DNA of 64,000 nucleotides from Butyrivibrio sp. (GCA_015056575.1 SVGA01000003.1:124001-188000); one strand, 5' to 3'; shown: positions 53,780-63,933, numbered from the stretch's first letter. Notes: generated by a model not told the origin, from the sequence alone. Numbers and translations: made by a program.

Positions 53780-56700
53780 TTACTTTTCACCGTCTTCCTT
53801 TTTTCTTCCGAAGAACATGATGCTGATAGCGATTCCTGCAGCAACAACGATTACAATAATCCTTGCCGCATTGTTTGTAGGATCCTCAGTACCACCTCTC
53901 CTTGCTCCGAGAACCGCACCCTCAGCTGCAGCTGCCTCTCTTCTTGCTCCGAGAACTGCTGCGGGAGTTGCAGGTGTATCAACTACATCATCTCTACGAT
54001 CAGGATCATCAGGATTACGATTAGGTCTGTTCTCACCTATTACTGTAAGAGTACCTGTTCCAAGAGATACATCGTAGTTACCGTTAGTAGTTTCATCGTT
54101 AAACCCACATGTATTCAGAGTGCAGATATATTCAGTCTTTCCGTAACGATTTCCCTTGAAGTTCAAGCTGTCATCTGTATATGTATATGTCAGCTTGTCT
54201 ACATCTCTGGCTACAATACCGGGCTTGGCCTGAATTACCGGCTCATCAGCAAGTGTAATGGCCTTAGCAGAAACCTTAGCAGAAACCTTTCCGGCGTAAG
54301 CATCTGAAGGTCTCTGATTTGCAAGATCATGTGTCTCGCCAAATGACTTGCCGTCGTACTTCTTCTCAAGTGTTACAGCTGTGATAGCGACAGGTCTTGG
54401 TGTTACAGTAAGTGATCCAATCTCTTTACCGTTATCAATAACTGCATCAGCAAGCACAACATCATTAGATAATGCTTTGCGTGCATTGAGTGAATCATAA
54501 AGCTTATCGTAATCAATCACATCGGCTGCGATATTCTCACCAAGCGTTCCATCCTCAAGAACAGGCTGTATTGTAATGCCCATTAAGTATACCATTACAG
54601 GATACTTGTCGATTACTTTCTTTCCTTCGCCGTCAATAGTCCACTTAACATCGATTCCGGCTCCACCGGAGTAATAAATGTTGTCAATGTAGTAGGACTG
54701 ATTCTTGCCATTAATCGTTACAGTCCTGGTAACGCCTTCAAGCTTAACTCTCTCATCTCCGGCAGAAGCCTTGATCGTAAAGATAGATCCAAGTGAAGAT
54801 AATACATTGCTAAGTACGTCCTTAAGTGCTGTAGACAACGGCTTAACTTCGTGATTATCTACAGGAGCAGGGGTATTAGTCGAAATGTTCACGTTGAAAT
54901 CAAAACTAACAGACTGAGCCTCTCCATCATACTCAACAACTTTATCCTTATTGCCATTTCCATCAGCATTAAGTTCAATATCTAAGGTCCACTTATCATC
55001 AAGAGGCTTAACCTTCAGTGTTCCAAATGTTCCGTATACTCCCTTTGAAGTATCGATTGTATTGTCATCCGCATCTACAAATACATAGTTTGTAAAGTCT
55101 GTACCCTGCTTAGCAACGCACTCAAACTTGTTAGGAGACTCGCCGACTTCTGTCTGAGATCCGGTAAATGTGATATCTGCACCTTCACCATCAACCCATC
55201 CTGTGTTAGTCTCGAGAGGCTCCTCACCGTTAACCAGTGCAATACCGTCAACAAACTTTTCAAGATCCTTAGACTTCAGTGTAACGTGAGCAGGCTTGAT
55301 TACCAGATCACCTTCAACAATATGGATGATAAGGTTCTTAACTTCAGGCTGCTCTGTAGCATAATCGCCATATTTAATCACATAATCAGTATCTTTTACA
55401 AGAACCTTTTCACCAACCTTAACCTGATCAAAGGCTACATCAATCTCATTATCTACCTGTTGGCTCTGAAGAACACCCTTGATGCCTTCATCCACATCAG
55501 CCTTAAGGTTTACGAATGTAACGCCTGCATCACCTACAGGTGTGATCACCTTGGAATAATCATCATCTGTAAATTCTTTTCCGTCATAAACCTTTTCATC
55601 GTCAGGAACTGTGATTTCTACTGTAAGTCCGTTGACAGTAAGATCACCGTTATTTACAACGATCTTCTTAAGATTGAGATCATCGTTGGTTACATTTCCA
55701 TCTTTATCGATATCAGCCTGTGTATAAGTCTGGCCATCGAATGTGATGCTGAATGCTGTGATCTTGTTAGCGCCTTCATATACGCCTGCATCTGTAACAC
55801 TGCCTTCGTAAGTAAAGCTATTAAGTGTAGCTGTGTAAGCATTTGTTGCTGCTCCACCCTTTGTGAATGTGATCACAGGCTTATTCGCTTCAACGCTTCC
55901 ATCAACTGAAAGAGGTGTTCCATCATAAGACTTCTGAGCACTTGCAGCTGTGATGGCCATTACAAGATCCTGATTAGGTCTGCAATAGTAAACATCCAGA
56001 TAAGCAGGGTTATCCTTGCAGCTGTTAGGAGTATATTTTACTACACCTGTATATGTTCCCTTTGACTCATCAAGAACATACTTACCATTCTTGGTCTTCT
56101 GCTTGTCATCAGGATCAATGATAGATATATCTGCCGATCCGGCAAATGTTACTCTCTTTGTTCTGAGTTCTGACTTCTCAATAGTCTCTGTGCCATTCTT
56201 CTCAGCGTAGTGATATCTTACCTGATAATATGCAGGATAATACTTCTGGCAATATACAGCCTTAAATGTATAATTCTTAACTACTACAGGAATCCATTTA
56301 ATCAGGCCATCTCCAAGAATGAACTTGATTCCAAAGCTTGCCAGAGTTTCATCTGACCATCCTACGAATTCGAAATCTTCAGGTTCCAAACCTGCTGCGA
56401 TCTCTTCCTTACTAAGAACCTTCTTAAAGTCCTCAGGGGACTTCTTGGAAGTTACAGGAAGGGGATCGCCAAACTTCTTATCAAACTTCTCAATAAGACT
56501 TCCATCATTGTTTACATATTTTACAACATGCTTTTTAGGTGACCAGCAAGCATAGAGATTAAGATCCTGGCAAACTGTAATATCACCGCTTACCTTCTTC
56601 AGATTGCTTGTATACCATCCAAGGAATTCATGTCCCTCGTAGGAATTTTCAAATACATCATCATAATCCTTTACGGTATACTTCTTGCCCTTTTCCCAAT

Positions 56701-59410
56701 TATCAGTTACTGGAGCATCACAATTCTTATAGTTAGCATGATAAATAATATTTACGCTGACTGTTTCCCATACTGCATAGAGATGTACCTTATCTCCGTT
56801 CTTAACCTGTATTTTATTACCGGGAATGTAAGCAACTTTATCACTGTTTTTACTGGTTGCCCATCCCTTAAATGCATAACCTACATTGTTGTTGTAAAGT
56901 CCGGTCTGTGCATAGGTCAGAACTTCATGATCTTCATACTCCTTGCCATAGCTCCACTTGATCTGCTTTCCAACTTCATCAAGTCCCTGATTCTTAACAT
57001 CATAATTGGCGTGATAGTAAACATCACCCTGAAGTTCAAACTGATCTGTGAAGCTGAACAGATAGTCAAATCCGAATACGTTCTGTCTGTAGCTGTGAGC
57101 ATTGATACAACGATCTGATGCTTCCTGGTTCTGAGAAGTTGCTTCCTTACGATACTCATTGCCACGGAATTTAACAACATATGTAACCTTGTCACTAACG
57201 CTAACAGAATCTACTCCGCAATATAATGATCCATACCCGGGCTTATTCTTGTAGTTTCCAAGATAGAGACGATATTCATAGGACTTGATGTCTTCATCCT
57301 GTCCTGTAGGATACATAGGCAGTAATTTTTCGTTGTCACCGATAATTGCATATACCTCAGCAGCAGGTTTGCTGTTAGCATACAGTGAGTACTCTTGGTA
57401 ATCTGTAAATCCGAGATCAAGGTGATCGCTGGTCTTTACTTTTGTGCTCTCCCATACAGCATAGAGCTTGATCTGACTTCCCTTATGAGCAGTTATTTTT
57501 TCGCCAGGTCTGTAATTATTATCTGCTTTTTTAGCATTCTTATCGGTTGACCATCCGAGGAATTTGAAACCGTCGCGATTCGGGAACGCAAGGTCTTTAT
57601 TTGTATAATCCTTTACCTTATATTTGACCTTCTCTTCTTTGCCCCAGTTAATGAAGTCTTCATACTCACTCTTTGCACCCTCGGCAACCTCATAGTTGGC
57701 ATAATAGATAACATCTGCCTTAATTACAGGAGTAAACTCCTCAGTAAAGCTGAACAGATAATCAAATCCAAAGATTTCCTGTTCATCCTTATGAGACGTG
57801 TAACATCTGTTTGATGCTTCCTTATTGAGCTCTGTTGAGGAATTCTTTTCATACTCTTTTTCCTTGTAATCTACCTTAAAGGAAATAGAATCATTAACAC
57901 TTACTCTTTCAATGCCAGAGTATACATTCTTATTGTTCTTATAATTACCAAGGTAGAGACGATACTCATAAGAATTTGTACCATCATCATATCCGATAGG
58001 ATACATGCGAGCAGTAGTATTTCCTACTGTTGCATAAACTTTTGCCTTACCGTTGTAGTACTTCTCATACTCGTTTACATCTGTAAAGCCGAGATCAAGG
58101 TGATCATCGGTCACATCCAGATTGTAATCGTTCTTATCCTTAGTATAGATAAGATAGTAATAACCTGTATTAATGTTTGCGATCTCAGGCTGAGCAAATC
58201 CAAAACCTCTCTGGCAAGCGTATACATTATAACCAAAGATATAGTCATAGCTCAGTTTCAGGTAAGATACAGTCTGCGCACCAACACCTACTGCATTAAG
58301 AATATCGAGCCAGGATAATCTTACACACTTCTTAAATGTATAGCCGTCAATCTTAGGCGCTACATCTGACATCTCAAGATCATTATCAAAATCAATGGTA
58401 AGTGGTACAGATGTAACATCTTTCTTGATCTCTCTACCCTTATCATCAATAAGGTAAGCCTTAAAGTTAAAGCTATGAGTTCCATAATAATTCTTATAGA
58501 CAATAGCTACTGTATAGATAGAGAAATGCTTGGCATCGAAAGATACCTCTGTAGATGTTTCGCTGTCAGCTGAGCCAACTGGCTCTACATTATTCAGGTT
58601 GTCTTCCACATGATAAACAGAAAGATCTGTAAACTCAGAAGCTCCCTGGGAAACATCTGCGAATTTAACGTCAACAGTTCCGTCCTTGGGCTGAACAAAA
58701 TCGCCAAGGCTGGGAGACCAGATTTTGATATCAAAAGAGATAGTTTCAACTTTCTCCGCTTCATCATATCTGTCATCGATAATATTTGTGATATCTTCAG
58801 CCTTCTGGCCGGAGATCTTATCTACCCTGAGTTCTGCATCTGCAGGAAGAACTCCGGCTGCTGCAGAAACTTCAATCCTGATTCCATCAATCTCTTTATA
58901 ATCGCTAAATGCTCCCTCAGTAGCTTTCTTCTCCGCTACTTCATCTAAAGAAGCATCTTCTTCTGCATCCTCAGCTTCCTCTGCATCTTCTTCAGTTTCT
59001 TCAGTCTCTTCTTCAGCTTCTTCTGCGTCCTCGGAAGTCTCGTCATCTTCCTTGGCATCTTCTACAGCTTCAGACTGCTCTGTGGGAACCTCATCCCCTG
59101 TTCCCTCTACTGCAGCAGGAGCCTTTGTGCCCTCTTCAGTTGAAGTTGTAGCTGCTGCTTCTTCAGCAGGTGCAGCTTCAGGGGCTTCCTCTTCCTTGGG
59201 TTCTTCAACAACCTCAGGGATATCCTCTTTCATTTCGGAAAAAGATTTCTCTTCCGCATTATCCTGTGCAGCCGGAGTCTCTTCCTGCGCTGTAACGGTC
59301 TCGCCGTCTGCAGCAAAAGACTTAGCACTTGCAAAATCACTGCCAAAGGTAGTGAATACCAGCGCTACTGCCAAGAAAAATGCCAATACTCTGTTCCATT
59401 TTCTAGACAT
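53780..59410 (-). CDS. Giant repeat-rich cell-surface protein (InlB-B and MBG-like repeats)
   Basis: 1876 residues from ATG 59410 (GAGGGAGG 7 bp upstream); a start 22 codons earlier is in frame but unsupported. Signal peptide about 1-29; Glu/Ala-rich acidic stretch to about 170; a globular region to 420. Then two copies of an unfamiliar module from DHLDLGFTD (about 435 and 660) through SYEYRLYLGNYKN (478, 713) to FGFDYLFSFT (548, 782). Each is followed by an InlB-B repeat ending in LYAVWE (653, 880), with a third InlB-B ending LYACWS at 955. MBG-like units carry SYDG, VYDG and KYDG (about 1160, 1273, 1685). VLGARR occurs twice (about 1818, 1835) before a membrane helix (1850-1867) and a Lys/Glu tail. 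Probable adhesin or matrix protein. Confidence 0.8.
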   Translation of the reverse strand: MSRKWNRVLAFFLAVALVFTTFGSDFASAKSFAADGETVTAQEETPAAQDNAEEKSFSEMKEDIPEVVEEPKEEEAPEAAPAEEAAATTSTEEGTKAPAAVEGTGDEVPTEQSEAVEDAKEDDETSEDAEEAEEETEETEEDAEEAEDAEEDASLDEVAEKKATEGAFSDYKEIDGIRIEVSAAAGVLPADAELRVDKISGQKAEDITNIIDDRYDEAEKVETISFDIKIWSPSLGDFVQPKDGTVDVKFADVSQGASEFTDLSVYHVEDNLNNVEPVGSADSETSTEVSFDAKHFSIYTVAIVYKNYYGTHSFNFKAYLIDDKGREIKKDVTSVPLTIDFDNDLEMSDVAPKIDGYTFKKCVRLSWLDILNAVGVGAQTVSYLKLSYDYIFGYNVYACQRGFGFAQPEIANINTGYYYLIYTKDKNDYNLDVTDDHLDLGFTDVNEYEKYYNGKAKVYATVGNTTARMYPIGYDDGTNSYEYRLYLGNYKNNKNVYSGIERVSVNDSISFKVDYKEKEYEKNSSTELNKEASNRCYTSHKDEQEIFGFDYLFSFTEEFTPVIKADVIYYANYEVAEGAKSEYEDFINWGKEEKVKYKVKDYTNKDLAFPNRDGFKFLGWSTDKNAKKADNNYRPGEKITAHKGSQIKLYAVWESTKVKTSDHLDLGFTDYQEYSLYANSKPAAEVYAIIGDNEKLLPMYPTGQDEDIKSYEYRLYLGNYKNKPGYGSLYCGVDSVSVSDKVTYVVKFRGNEYRKEATSQNQEASDRCINAHSYRQNVFGFDYLFSFTDQFELQGDVYYHANYDVKNQGLDEVGKQIKWSYGKEYEDHEVLTYAQTGLYNNNVGYAFKGWATSKNSDKVAYIPGNKIQVKNGDKVHLYAVWETVSVNIIYHANYKNCDAPVTDNWEKGKKYTVKDYDDVFENSYEGHEFLGWYTSNLKKVSGDITVCQDLNLYACWSPKKHVVKYVNNDGSLIEKFDKKFGDPLPVTSKKSPEDFKKVLSKEEIAAGLEPEDFEFVGWSDETLASFGIKFILGDGLIKWIPVVVKNYTFKAVYCQKYYPAYYQVRYHYAEKNGTETIEKSELRTKRVTFAGSADISIIDPDDKQKTKNGKYVLDESKGTYTGVVKYTPNSCKDNPAYLDVYYCRPNQDLVMAITAASAQKSYDGTPLSVDGSVEANKPVITFTKGGAATNAYTATLNSFTYEGSVTDAGVYEGANKITAFSITFDGQTYTQADIDKDGNVTNDDLNLKKIVVNNGDLTVNGLTVEITVPDDEKVYDGKEFTDDDYSKVITPVGDAGVTFVNLKADVDEGIKGVLQSQQVDNEIDVAFDQVKVGEKVLVKDTDYVIKYGDYATEQPEVKNLIIHIVEGDLVIKPAHVTLKSKDLEKFVDGIALVNGEEPLETNTGWVDGEGADITFTGSQTEVGESPNKFECVAKQGTDFTNYVFVDADDNTIDTSKGVYGTFGTLKVKPLDDKWTLDIELNADGNGNKDKVVEYDGEAQSVSFDFNVNISTNTPAPVDNHEVKPLSTALKDVLSNVLSSLGSIFTIKASAGDERVKLEGVTRTVTINGKNQSYYIDNIYYSGGAGIDVKWTIDGEGKKVIDKYPVMVYLMGITIQPVLEDGTLGENIAADVIDYDKLYDSLNARKALSNDVVLADAVIDNGKEIGSLTVTPRPVAITAVTLEKKYDGKSFGETHDLANQRPSDAYAGKVSAKVSAKAITLADEPVIQAKPGIVARDVDKLTYTYTDDSLNFKGNRYGKTEYICTLNTCGFNDETTNGNYDVSLGTGTLTVIGENRPNRNPDDPDRRDDVVDTPATPAAVLGARREAAAAEGAVLGARRGGTEDPTNNAARIIVIVVAAGIAISIMFFGRKKEDGEK

Positions 59411-59480
59411 AAAATTGCCTCCCTCATAAATAAGTAAAAATTGCGAAAAAAAAGTGAAAAATATGTGAACACTCAAAGGT

Positions 59481-59510
59481 ATGATACAACAATATCAATC
59501 ATATATGCAA
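59481..59510 (-). promoter_or_regulatory. Promoter of the giant surface-protein gene
   Basis: On the - strand: TTGCAT (59505-59510), 18-bp spacer, TATCAT (59481-59486), about 70 bp before the ATG. An A-tract (59520-59531 region) upstream may act as an UP element. Overlapping direct words ATATGATT are present. Confidence 0.5.
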
Positions 59511-59558
59511 TCATATTTCATTATTTTTTTGTTGTATTGAAAGAAAATTTTGGGAACT

Positions 59559-61220
59559 TTATAGAATTTTGATTTTTTCCAAGATGCCAACGATACTGTT
59601 CCCCTTAGGAAACTTGAGAATATCTTCTCTGGTGGCTCCGCCTGATTTGATCAGAACTGTGAAGTAAACAAATACAGCCACAAGCACAGACAGCAATGTG
59701 GCAAAAAGATTGACAAAATACTCCCCCGGTACAAACATGCCAAACAGCATGGAGGCAAGCATGTGGACAAGGAAAGCCACTGCCCCCATTACCAGTGAAG
59801 AAATTGCCGGAAACAGATAGGTCTTTTTGAAATCACTATTAATAGGAAGATTCTTCTTCATTATTACGTTATTAAGGACGCACATCATAAGTGAATATAT
59901 GATAGTCACTATGCAAAGAGCGATATCCCCAAGATCTGTATAGACAAGAAGAACTACAAGGGCTGCTGTCTGCACAATAAGCGCCAAAACCGCGTTAAGT
60001 ACCGGCACATTTACCTTTCCGATGGCCTGAAGCACGGCGTTGGTCACAGTTGAAAGTGAATAAAACACCACAGTTATTGCAAGAACCCTAAGAAGAAGCG
60101 CAGCCTCGTCAAGAGATGCCCTCTGAGGGAAAAGAATCATCATAACAGGCCTTGCCAGTGCGAAAAGCCCCACTGCACAAGGGATTGATATCATGAGAAT
60201 GACTCTGGTAACCCTTGATACGGTCACTCCCGCTTCCTGCCTGTCTCCCCTGGAAAAGGTGGTGGAAATCTCAGGGATCATGGCTGCCGCCGCAGCGCTG
60301 GCAAGAGCAATGGGAAGGTTGGTGATGACCATAGCCTTTCTTGCAAAGATACCGTACTGATAAAGAACGTCGCTCTCCTCCATATTCTTTGCATGGATAA
60401 GTATTCTGGTGAACAATGTTGAATTAAGGGATGTGGACAGATTATATATGAAGGTGCTTAGTATAAAAGGAGTCACGACCATAAAGATGCGCCTGAAGAT
60501 CTGCATTGCAGCCATATCTTCATGCTCATCCTCTCTTATACGTTTTTCCACAATGGATCTGTTATAGCGATAAACCAGAAACATAAAGATCAGAGCCACA
60601 AGGACGCCCGAACCCGTACCGACGGCACTGCCTATGGCTCCGTAGACAGCTCTTTTGGAAGGATCGGAATCCCCGGCCATTCCGGTAAGGATATATGCGC
60701 CTCCGACACTCACAACAGCGTTAAACACCTGCTCAATGAGCTGAGAGATCGAAGTGGGCACCATGGTCCTATGAGCCTGAAAGTATCCGCGAAGGACCCC
60801 AAGGAATCCAAAAAGAAAAATGCTGGGGGCAAAAAATCGAAGCACTGTAGCCGAACGACCTGCCGCCAGTATATCCGCCCCAAAGAAAAGGACCATACTT
60901 CCGACGCCGCCTACCACGCATACGTAGATGAGTGCGCCCCTGAAGATCCTATGGGCATTTCTGTACTCCTTTACCGCCAGTTTCTCGGAAATTATCTTGG
61001 ACATCGCGGAGGGAATACTGTAGGAAGATATCAAAAGAACTATCGAATACATAGCATAAGCAGCCCCATAGTAGCCATTACCTTCATCTCCGATAATAGC
61101 TGCCAGGGGGCTGCCGTATAAGAGGCCGATAATTCTTGATATTATCCCTGTAACAGCAAGAATCCCGGCCTGAAATAATAGTCCTTTTTTGGTATTGTTA
61201 TCCTTAGTACTGCTCTCCAT
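59559..61220 (-). CDS. MurJ/SpoVB-like lipid flippase
   Basis: 553 residues with about 14 membrane helices. N-terminal FQAGILAVTGIISRIIGLLYGSPLAAIIGDEGNGYYGAAY (about 16-55) is typical of the SpoVB/YtgP/MurJ branch of the MOP superfamily; RALIYVCVVGG, GFLGVLRGYFQAHRTMVPTSISQLIEQ near 135-165 follow. It should flip lipid II or a similar undecaprenyl precursor across the membrane. Its gene follows glgA by 10 bp. Separate from the Wzx at 7468-8841, with low similarity. Confidence 0.87.
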   Translation of the reverse strand: MESSTKDNNTKKGLLFQAGILAVTGIISRIIGLLYGSPLAAIIGDEGNGYYGAAYAMYSIVLLISSYSIPSAMSKIISEKLAVKEYRNAHRIFRGALIYVCVVGGVGSMVLFFGADILAAGRSATVLRFFAPSIFLFGFLGVLRGYFQAHRTMVPTSISQLIEQVFNAVVSVGGAYILTGMAGDSDPSKRAVYGAIGSAVGTGSGVLVALIFMFLVYRYNRSIVEKRIREDEHEDMAAMQIFRRIFMVVTPFILSTFIYNLSTSLNSTLFTRILIHAKNMEESDVLYQYGIFARKAMVITNLPIALASAAAAAMIPEISTTFSRGDRQEAGVTVSRVTRVILMISIPCAVGLFALARPVMMILFPQRASLDEAALLLRVLAITVVFYSLSTVTNAVLQAIGKVNVPVLNAVLALIVQTAALVVLLVYTDLGDIALCIVTIIYSLMMCVLNNVIMKKNLPINSDFKKTYLFPAISSLVMGAVAFLVHMLASMLFGMFVPGEYFVNLFATLLSVLVAVFVYFTVLIKSGGATREDILKFPKGNSIVGILEKIKIL

Positions 61221-61229
61221 TATGATTGT

Positions 61230-62675
61230 TTATGGCTTCAGCCAGTCGTACATCTCCTGATATTTTTCGGCAGAAACCTTCCAGGAGAAGTCAACTGCCA
61301 TGGCCCTGTCGATCATCTTGTTCCATTCACGCCTCTGATCGTAGAATACTCTCTCAGCCTCCCTTATGGTTCCAAGCATCTCATGGGCATTATAATTGAG
61401 GAATCCGAATCCGGTTCCTGTACTTTCAAATTTGTTGTAAGGTTCAACGGTATCAATAAGTCCGCCGGTCTGTCTCACAATCGGAATAGTTCCGTATCTT
61501 AATGCCATAAGCTGTGAAAGTCCGCAGGGCTCAAACAGTGAGGGCATCAGGAAAACATCCGAAGCCGCATAGATCTTGTGGGACATGGGCTCTGAATAAT
61601 AAATGTTTGCGGACACCTTGTCGTTGTACTTCCAGTCAAAGTGACGGAAAGCGTTCTCATACTGCTCTGCTCCGGTTCCCAGAACCACCAGCTGAATAGC
61701 ATCCTGACACAACTCGTCAAGAACATAGTTGATAAGGTCAAAGCCCTTCTGATCCGTAAGTCTTGAGACAATACCGATCATCATGATCTTGTCATCTTCC
61801 TTAAGGCCAAGCTCTTTCTGAAGAGCTCTCTTGTTCTTAACCTTCTCCTTGCGGAAGTTGATGGCATTGTATTTGTAAGGAATGTACTGGTCTGTCTCGG
61901 GATTGAATTCATCGTAGTCAATACCGTTGACAATTCCTCTAAGGTCATGGGCTCTGGCACGAAGAAGGCCATCCAGTTCCTCTCCGTAGAACTCAGTCTT
62001 GATCTCCTCTGCATAAGCCTTGCTCACTGTCGTGATGGCATCGGCATAAACGATACCGCCCTTAAGCAGATCGGCATCCTTGTAAAGACCCAGTTTGTCC
62101 GGAGTAAAGAAATAGTCCGGAAGTCCCGTGATCTCCTGAACTTTCCTGATGTCCCATTTTCCCTGGAACTTCAGGTTATGTATTGTCATAATGGCCTTGA
62201 TGCCTCTGTAGAACTCGCTGCCCTGGAATCTCTCCTTGAGATATACAGGTACAAGCCCTGTCTGCCAGTCATGACAATGGATGATGTCAGGCCTGAAATC
62301 TATTACGGGAAGAATTGAAAGAGCCGCCTTTGAAAAATAAGCAAACTTCTCAATCTCGAATATAACGTCATCGCCGTAAGGCTTCATTCCATTGAAATAA
62401 TACTCATTGTCTATGAAGTAGTACCTGATCCCGTCAACTTCAGCCTTGAAGATACCTACGTACTCATTCTTCCAGTGGAAATCCATATAGAAGTTGGTAA
62501 CGTACTCCATCTTCTCCTTCCACTGCTGGTTAATGCACTTATACAGCGGCAGGATAACTCTCACATCAAAATATCTCTTATCGATATTCTTGGGCAGAGA
62601 GCCCACTACGTCTGCCAGTCCTCCGGTCTTGATAAAAGGTACACCTTCTGAAGCCACAAACAGGATGTTTTTCAT
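61230..62675 (-). CDS. glgA: Glycogen synthase (ADP-glucose type)
   Basis: 481 residues, GT5 family. FVASEGVPFIKTGGLADVVGSLPK holds the KTGGL ADP-glucose site at residues 15-19; HCHDWQTGLVPVYL near 130; the second site PSLFEPCGLSQLMALRYGTIPIVRQTGGLIDTV near 372-405. It elongates alpha-1,4-glucan from ADP-glucose. Other glg genes are not in the window. It lies 52 bp after the CbiD-like gene. Confidence 0.96.
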   Translation of the reverse strand: MKNILFVASEGVPFIKTGGLADVVGSLPKNIDKRYFDVRVILPLYKCINQQWKEKMEYVTNFYMDFHWKNEYVGIFKAEVDGIRYYFIDNEYYFNGMKPYGDDVIFEIEKFAYFSKAALSILPVIDFRPDIIHCHDWQTGLVPVYLKERFQGSEFYRGIKAIMTIHNLKFQGKWDIRKVQEITGLPDYFFTPDKLGLYKDADLLKGGIVYADAITTVSKAYAEEIKTEFYGEELDGLLRARAHDLRGIVNGIDYDEFNPETDQYIPYKYNAINFRKEKVKNKRALQKELGLKEDDKIMMIGIVSRLTDQKGFDLINYVLDELCQDAIQLVVLGTGAEQYENAFRHFDWKYNDKVSANIYYSEPMSHKIYAASDVFLMPSLFEPCGLSQLMALRYGTIPIVRQTGGLIDTVEPYNKFESTGTGFGFLNYNAHEMLGTIREAERVFYDQRREWNKMIDRAMAVDFSWKVSAEKYQEMYDWLKP

Positions 62676-62727
62676 TTGTCTGTCATCTCCTTCATATTTA
62701 TGATTGAAGTCGTAATTATAGAATAAC

Positions 62728-63933
62728 CTATTTCATCTTAAGTGACAATGCATATTGTTCCTGAGAGACCTTGACGAGCACGTTTTTGGTGTTTACCGTC
62801 TGTCCCAGCAATCCGAAGCTTTCGGAAAAGAGTGCAACGCCGAAATTAAGCTTTCCGCCGCATCGTCTTCTTACGGATTCGTGGATCCGGCCCATAATGC
62901 TGGTCATAACCCTGTCCCGAAGTCCCCAGCTGTCTATAAGAGCGATGATCTCGTCCACCGAATTGCAGCCCATTATGATCTTGGCCTGTGAGGAAGTACC
63001 TCCCACCATGGCCGTGTGAGCCGCAAAGATCTCACGCCTTGCATCGGAGGCTGTGGAATTGGTGTTCATGATGCCGGCAGAAAGCTTCACAAGCTTACCA
63101 ACATTTCCCACAAGGAGCAAATTCTCAACATGCTCCTGAACAGCCTTATCAATGGCCTGTCCCGGAAAATTGTAGCACATGATGCATGTCTTAAGGTCAA
63201 CGTGAAGCTGGGTATTTATGGCCTCGGCACAGTATTTGCCGGGGCTTACCAGAATAGACTTGATTCCCTGCCTTGTCTGGAACAATATCTGATTGTCAAT
63301 TGAGTTGGAAATATCCCTCATATGAACATGGGGAATGGAGCCGTAACTGCCCATTATGGTAATGCCGCCGGGAAATGTGTTCTGACCTATGGTCTGTTTG
63401 GCTGCGATCATAATCCCATCCGGGCAGGAAACGGTTATAAGAAGGAGCTGTGCTCCGTCGGAAGCTTCACATACGCCGGCAACGGCATCAAAGATAAGGG
63501 CCCTTGCCTCCTTTTCAATGAGAGGTTCACCCTTCCGGATGCCGGGCCTGTTCTCACTTGCGGTACCTACGCCCTCTCCTCCTTTAAGGAAGAGATTGCC
63601 GTAGCGAACATCAATGCAGGAATTCTCTGCTGCAGAGGCAATATCCGTGATCCTGGATACATTCACAACGATATTTGCCTTGTCTCTGATATCGGGTGCC
63701 ACACCTCCCTCCATCAAAACGGAGTATTCGGAATGGGTCTCGTTACAGCGGGCAGGATTCCTCTTTACCATATAGGTTCTGAATGCGCCACCCTTATGGT
63801 TTATCGTGACATTCTCGTAGTCTATTTTAAAAACAAGATCAGCAGCTGCTGCTCTTGCGGCAGCTGCTGCACAATCACCCGTAGTTGCGTGGCTTAAAGT
63901 TAACCCCATATCTCTTCCGACATATCTATCCAT
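62728..63933 (-). CDS. Divergent CbiD-like protein (cobalt-precorrin-5B C1-methyltransferase family)
   Basis: 401 residues; AAGGGG 6 bp before ATG. CbiD family traits: TTGDCAAAAARAAAADL near residue 18 (usual TTGxCAAAAAKA), FLKGGEGVGTASENRPGIRKGEPLIE near 115, PGGITIMGSYGSIPHV near 187, and a C-terminal zone LLVGNVGKLVKLSAGIMNTNS (usual GxNVGK...H-S). The block normally reading KDAGDDPDVTHG is EGGVAPDIRDKAN, so the active region is altered. It may be a true enzyme of the anaerobic B12 path or a paralogue with another substrate. No other cob/cbi gene is visible. Confidence 0.75.
   Translation of the reverse strand: MDRYVGRDMGLTLSHATTGDCAAAAARAAAADLVFKIDYENVTINHKGGAFRTYMVKRNPARCNETHSEYSVLMEGGVAPDIRDKANIVVNVSRITDIASAAENSCIDVRYGNLFLKGGEGVGTASENRPGIRKGEPLIEKEARALIFDAVAGVCEASDGAQLLLITVSCPDGIMIAAKQTIGQNTFPGGITIMGSYGSIPHVHMRDISNSIDNQILFQTRQGIKSILVSPGKYCAEAINTQLHVDLKTCIMCYNFPGQAIDKAVQEHVENLLLVGNVGKLVKLSAGIMNTNSTASDARREIFAAHTAMVGGTSSQAKIIMGCNSVDEIIALIDSWGLRDRVMTSIMGRIHESVRRRCGGKLNFGVALFSESFGLLGQTVNTKNVLVKVSQEQYALSLKMK

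Noticed and set aside
53780-53860. LPXTG sorting signal in the surface proteins
   Set aside because: No LPXTG or close variant precedes the C-terminal helices.
59411-59558. c-di-GMP riboswitch before the giant surface gene
   Set aside because: No GEMM-type conserved segments; the region is AT-rich promoter DNA.
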